A DNA stretch of 7,751 nucleotides, from assembly GCA_947598455.1 (NCBI GenBank), contig CANQFI010000079.1, positions 1-7,751 on the forward strand. Direction: 5' to 3'. The notes below the pieces were generated by a model. The model searched no databases, had not been told where the DNA came from, and saw only the letters and a program-made list of their open reading frames with translations. Positions 5,740 through 7,751 of the stretch are shown piece after piece. Both the position numbers and the translations under genes were made by a program. The stretch's first letter is position 1; each line of letters begins with the position of its first letter. This DNA is from an uncultured Bacilli bacterium (GTDB lineage: Bacteria; Bacillota_I; Bacilli_A; RF39; UBA660).

Positions 5740-6442
5740 CACTATTACCTCCAAATCTTCTATTTCTTTTATTATATTCATCAATAGATTTTTCAAATTC
5801 ATTTCGATCAAAATCAGGGAAATATACTTTTGGAAAATACATTTCAGCATAACTTAATTCATAAATCATAAAATTTGATATACGTTCTTCACCACTAGTT
5901 CTAATCATAAAATCAATTGGTGGTAATTCTTGATACATGTATTTATATAATAATTTTTCATTTATATCATCTGTTTTTACTTTTCCAGATAAAACATCTT
6001 CACATATTTTCTTCGTAGCATCTGCAATTTCTTGTTGTCCACCATAATTTAAACAGATATTAAAGACACCTTTTTTATTATTTTTAGTTCGTTCAGTAAT
6101 TGTTTGCATAGCTTCTTTAACATCTTTTCTTAAATTATCTTGACGTCCTGAGAAAATTATTTTTATATCTTCACTATGGATTTTATCACATTCTTTTTCA
6201 AACATATTGACAAAAAGATCCATTAAATAATTAACTTCTTCAGTACTTCTTTTGAAGTTTTCTGTGGAAAAAGCAAAAACACTTAAGTATTTAACTCCCC
6301 TATTTATAATATATGGAGCCAAATCACGAATATTTTCAAATCCTTTTTGATGACCTCTTAAAGAAGGTAATTTTCTTTCTTTGGCCCATCTTCTATTTCC
6401 ATCTAAGATAATAGCTACATGTTCTGGATATATTTTTTCCAT
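5720..6442 (-). CDS. uppS: Undecaprenyl diphosphate synthase (cis-prenyltransferase)
   Basis: UppS extends farnesyl diphosphate with isopentenyl units in cis to give the C55 carrier lipid needed for peptidoglycan. The 240 residues match the family length. HVAIILDGNRRWA (8-20) holds the catalytic D14, and GHQKG (30-34) follows. FAFSTENFKRS (57-66), NICLNYGG (128-135) and IRTSGEERISNF (180-191) are the remaining conserved regions, with the isopentenyl-binding R181 and R187. YAEMYFP (198-204) has the usual acidic residue. Where many homologues read GGR, this protein reads GGQ (135-136). It is the first gene of the operon with cdsA and rseP and has its own promoter. AGAAGGA lies 11 bases before the ATG, a rather long spacing. 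Confidence 0.95.
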   Translation of the reverse strand: MEKIYPEHVAIILDGNRRWAKERKLPSLRGHQKGFENIRDLAPYIINRGVKYLSVFAFSTENFKRSTEEVNYLMDLFVNMFEKECDKIHSEDIKIIFSGRQDNLRKDVKEAMQTITERTKNNKKGVFNICLNYGGQQEIADATKKICEDVLSGKVKTDDINEKLLYKYMYQELPPIDFMIRTSGEERISNFMIYELSYAEMYFPKVYFPDFDRNEFEKSIDEYNKRNRRFGGNSDETKSN

Positions 6443-6443
6443 T

Positions 6444-6472
6444 TATAATCAAATCCTTCTTATTTGATTATA
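6444..6472. promoter_or_regulatory. Palindrome over the uppS -10 box and ribosome binding site
   Basis: Perfect 11-bp arms TATAATCAAAT (6444-6454) and ATTTGATTATA (6462-6472) flank a 7-base centre that encodes the uppS Shine-Dalgarno core on the minus strand. The outer arm contains the -10 box, and the inner arm lies next to the start codon. Because the predicted transcript starts inside the palindrome, it fits a DNA operator better than an RNA hairpin. The binding protein is unknown; the divergent AraC-type gene is one candidate. Confidence 0.5.
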
Positions 6473-6495
6473 CTATTATCATAAGTTAATAGCAA
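6467..6495 (-). promoter_or_regulatory. Promoter of the uppS-cdsA-rseP operon
   Basis: On the minus strand TTGCTA (complement of 6490-6495) is followed after exactly 17 bp by a perfect TATAAT (complement of 6467-6472). Transcription would start near 6460, giving a leader of about 18 bases. Confidence 0.65.
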
Positions 6496-6549
6496 GAAAC
6501 AAAAAGAATTTCTTAAACATTGGGTAAATTTATTTTTTTTAAAATAATG

Positions 6550-6558
6550 TGTTATAAT
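6550..6558 (+). promoter_or_regulatory. Extended -10 promoter of the AraC-type gene
   Basis: TG at 6550-6551 followed by T and TATAAT (6553-6558) is a perfect extended -10 element. No good -35 box lies at the expected distance; the region upstream is a T-run. The predicted start near 6565 is too close to the first ATG (6570) for a normal leader, which favours the ATG at 6582. Confidence 0.6.
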
Positions 6559-6581
6559 CTAGGCAATTAATGGGAATAAAT

Positions 6582-7055
6582 ATGAAGTCTAATGAATTGG
6601 TATGTAGTATTTTAGATTATCTTGAACATAATATAAATGATGATATAAATATATTTAATCTAAGTAAAATATTTTGTTATGATAAATTCTATTTAATGAA
6701 GAAATTTAAAAGTGAGCTTTGGATATCAATTATTGCTTATGTTAATAGAATACGTATTTATAATAGTTTAAAGGATTTAGATAGTGATGAGTTATTGTTA
6801 AAAGTAGCTATAAGTAATGGCTTTAGTTCTTTAGAATATTATTCCGAAGTTTTTAGTAAGATTATGGGATTTAGTCCTTCAGTAATGCGAAAATACTTTG
6901 AAAGAAATTTAGATAAAGAAGAATTATTATTAGTCCGCAAAGCAATAAAAGAGATGAGTGAATTTAAAACTTTTATTTATGAATATAGATTTGGACCAAT
7001 TAGTGAAGAAGAACAAAAACTTATCTTTTTACCAAACAAAAAATATGCTGCTTAG
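6582..7055 (+). CDS. Small AraC-family DNA-binding protein without a sensor domain
   Basis: The protein has 157 residues from the ATG at 6582. An in-frame ATG at 6570 would add four residues, but GGGA at 6572-6575 is spaced for the second start and the -10 box is too close for the first. Residues 5-107 form the two-helix-turn-helix AraC domain: INIFNLSKIFCYDKFYLMKKF (22-42) is the first unit. LLLKVAISNGF then SSLEYYSEVFSKIMGFSPSVMRKYF (71-106) is the second, matching the family GFxxxxYFxxxFKxxxGxxPxxYR pattern. The 50-residue tail is charged and ends KKYAA; it matches nothing I recognise, and no ligand-binding domain is present. It is divergent from uppS and convergent with khpA. Its targets are not known. 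Confidence 0.8.
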   Translation: MKSNELVCSILDYLEHNINDDINIFNLSKIFCYDKFYLMKKFKSELWISIIAYVNRIRIYNSLKDLDSDELLLKVAISNGFSSLEYYSEVFSKIMGFSPSVMRKYFERNLDKEELLLVRKAIKEMSEFKTFIYEYRFGPISEEEQKLIFLPNKKYAA

Positions 7056-7063
7056 CATATTTT
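7040..7063. terminator. Bidirectional terminator between the AraC-type gene and khpA
   Basis: AAAATATGCT (7040-7049) and AGCATATTTT (7054-7063) are perfect 10-bp arms around a 4-base loop. The AraC-type stop codon (7053-7055) lies in the stem-loop. On the minus strand the stem ends in six T, which suits termination of rpsP-khpA 8 bases after the khpA stop. Confidence 0.8.
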
Positions 7064-7070
7064 AATTTGA

Positions 7071-7316
7071 TTAGAAAGAATCAATATTTATTTTAACTTT
7101 CTTTAAACCTAGAATGTAAGCATGAGCTTGAACAAGCGTACGAATAGCATTAGCCATCTTACCATTTCGGCCAATAACTGCTCCCATATCACTTTCGTGA
7201 ACAATTATTTCTAAAATTGTAGATTCTTCTTCTCCACCAAATTGTTGAACACTAACCATATCTGGTTCTTTAGCGATACTTTTAACTAGATATTCAGCAA
7301 ATTCTTTTAATTCCAT
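7071..7316 (-). CDS. khpA: KH-domain RNA-binding protein KhpA
   Basis: This 81-residue single KH-domain protein (YlqC family) binds RNA. In other Bacillota it partners KhpB in RNA metabolism and cell-wall elongation control. The GxxG RNA-binding loop is GRNG (49-52) within VIGRNGKMANAIRTL, and the length is normal. It starts two bases after the rpsP stop, with a GAAGG ribosome binding site inside the rpsP coding end, so the two genes are co-translated. The usual next genes rimM and trmD are absent; a terminator follows instead. KhpB is not in the window. Confidence 0.9.
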   Translation of the reverse strand: MELKEFAEYLVKSIAKEPDMVSVQQFGGEEESTILEIIVHESDMGAVIGRNGKMANAIRTLVQAHAYILGLKKVKINIDSF

Positions 7317-7318
7317 AA

Positions 7319-7594
7319 TTATTTACCTTCTTTTTTAGATTCAGTATATTTTTTAATTATGCCATGTTTGCTTAGTAGATTTTTAACAGTATCTGTTGGA
7401 ATTGCTCCATTATTTAGCCAATACAAAGCTTTTTCTTCGTCTATTTTAACTTCATATTCAGCGGGGATTGGATTATAAGTACCTATAGTATCAATAAATC
7501 TTCCATCTCTTGGACTACGAGAGTCAGCTGCTACAATTCTATAGAAAGGTCTTTGTTTTGAACCGCCTCTTTTTAATCTAAGTTTAACTGCCAT
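7319..7594 (-). CDS. rpsP: 30S ribosomal protein S16
   Basis: S16 is an assembly protein of the small ribosomal subunit. The 91 residues cover the whole family: [21 protein letters not shown] (1-21) then [13 protein letters not shown] (23-35). [17 protein letters not shown] (48-64) and [14 protein letters not shown] (66-79) follow, all close to the consensus, with a short lysine-rich tail. A strong GGAGGG lies about 7 bases before the ATG. It is first in the unit with khpA and has a near-consensus promoter. Confidence 0.97.
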   Translation of the reverse strand: MAVKLRLKRGGSKQRPFYRIVAADSRSPRDGRFIDTIGTYNPIPAEYEVKIDEEKALYWLNNGAIPTDTVKNLLSKHGIIKKYTESKKEGK

Positions 7595-7622
7595 ATATTT
7601 CCCTCCTTCATTTAGCTATATT

Positions 7623-7651
7623 AATATATCAAATATTATTTATGATGTCAA
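7623..7651 (-). promoter_or_regulatory. Promoter of rpsP-khpA
   Basis: On the minus strand a perfect TTGACA (complement of 7646-7651) is separated by 17 bp from TATATT (complement of 7623-7628). The start would be near 7616, giving a leader of about 21 bases. The -35 box lies in one arm of the palindrome at 7644-7669. Confidence 0.7.
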
Positions 7652-7669
7652 CCTTAATTAGTTGACATC
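7644..7669. promoter_or_regulatory. Palindrome GATGTCAAC / GTTGACATC over the rpsP -35 box
   Basis: Nine-bp perfect arms (7644-7652 and 7661-7669) surround an 8-base centre. The inner arm is the rpsP -35 box on the minus strand, and the outer arm lies just upstream. No T-run follows, so a terminator is unlikely. It could be an operator, or a chance symmetry from duplication of TTGACA. Confidence 0.4.
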
Positions 7670-7674
7670 TATAC

Positions 7675-7704
7675 AAAAAAACATACAAGTTTTACTCGTA
7701 TGTT
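7675..7704 (-). terminator. Terminator of the upstream minus-strand gene
   Basis: The arms 7680-7690 and 7694-7704 pair over all 11 positions on the minus-strand RNA with one G-U pair and a 3-base loop, followed by T (complement of the A-run from 7675). On the plus strand the same position is an A-C mismatch, so the hairpin is oriented for minus-strand transcripts. It overlaps the stop codon of the partial gene. Confidence 0.75.
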
Positions 7705-7751
7705 ATTTTTCTTCTTTTATATAATCTTCTTTAATATCTTCAACTGATTCT
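7703..7751 (-). CDS. C-terminal end of an unidentified protein (partial)
   Basis: The minus-strand frame entering from the right edge encodes ESVEDIKEDYIKEEK and stops with TAA at 7703-7705. The tail is strongly charged, and the stop is directly followed by a terminator hairpin, so this is a real gene end rather than a random frame. In many Bacillota ffh lies upstream of rpsP, but this tail does not resemble the glycine- and methionine-rich ffh end. I cannot name it. Confidence 0.6.
   Translation of the reverse strand, partial: ESVEDIKEDYIKEEK

Noticed and set aside
5740..5850. N-terminal extension of CdsA upstream of the chosen start.
   Set aside because: It lies entirely inside uppS in another frame, lacks a ribosome binding site, and is absent from the family; GGAGGT precedes the internal ATG at 5739.
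6570..6581. Earlier ATG of the AraC-type gene adding MGIN.
   Set aside because: It is only 5 bases after the predicted transcription start and has no ribosome binding site; GGGA fits the ATG at 6582.

Overview
The window is AT-rich throughout, with no in-frame TGA read as Trp and stops that are TAA or TAG. Most genes are on the minus strand. It carries the Bacillota-type blocks uppS-cdsA-rseP and rpsP-khpA. A low-GC member of the Bacillota (class Bacilli, perhaps an uncultured gut or Mollicutes-related lineage) fits best; this assignment is inference from composition and gene order only.

Layout from left to right. (1) About 78-1798: an apparently complete IS30-family insertion sequence with one transposase gene on the plus strand, imperfect 26-bp terminal inverted repeats, and about 460 bp of non-coding DNA full of hairpins. 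It is flanked by a 15-bp T-rich direct repeat that may be an unusually long target duplication. (2) 1851-3760, minus strand: two adjacent, distantly related HExxH zinc-peptidase genes of about 310-320 residues, transcribed together from their own promoter. Both look like miniaturised relatives of M3 (thimet oligopeptidase / PepF) peptidases. (3) 3861-6442, minus strand: uppS-cdsA-rseP, tightly coupled and ending in a stem-loop terminator. UppS makes the undecaprenyl diphosphate carrier lipid for the cell wall, CdsA makes CDP-diacylglycerol for phospholipids, and RseP is a site-2 membrane protease, so this is an envelope operon. (4) About 6570-7055, plus strand: a small AraC-type DNA-binding protein with no sensor domain, divergent from uppS. 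The intergenic region contains an 11-bp-arm palindrome spanning the uppS -10 box and ribosome binding site. (5) 7071-7594, minus strand: khpA and rpsP (KH-domain RNA-binding protein and ribosomal protein S16), converging on the AraC gene at a shared bidirectional terminator. (6) 7703-7751, minus strand: the last residues of an unidentified gene, followed by its terminator.

No tRNA, rRNA, CRISPR array, phage module or toxin-antitoxin pair was seen. The most unusual items are the tandem mini-M3-like peptidases, the IS30 element with its possible long target duplication and structured non-coding ends, and the palindrome in front of the envelope operon.
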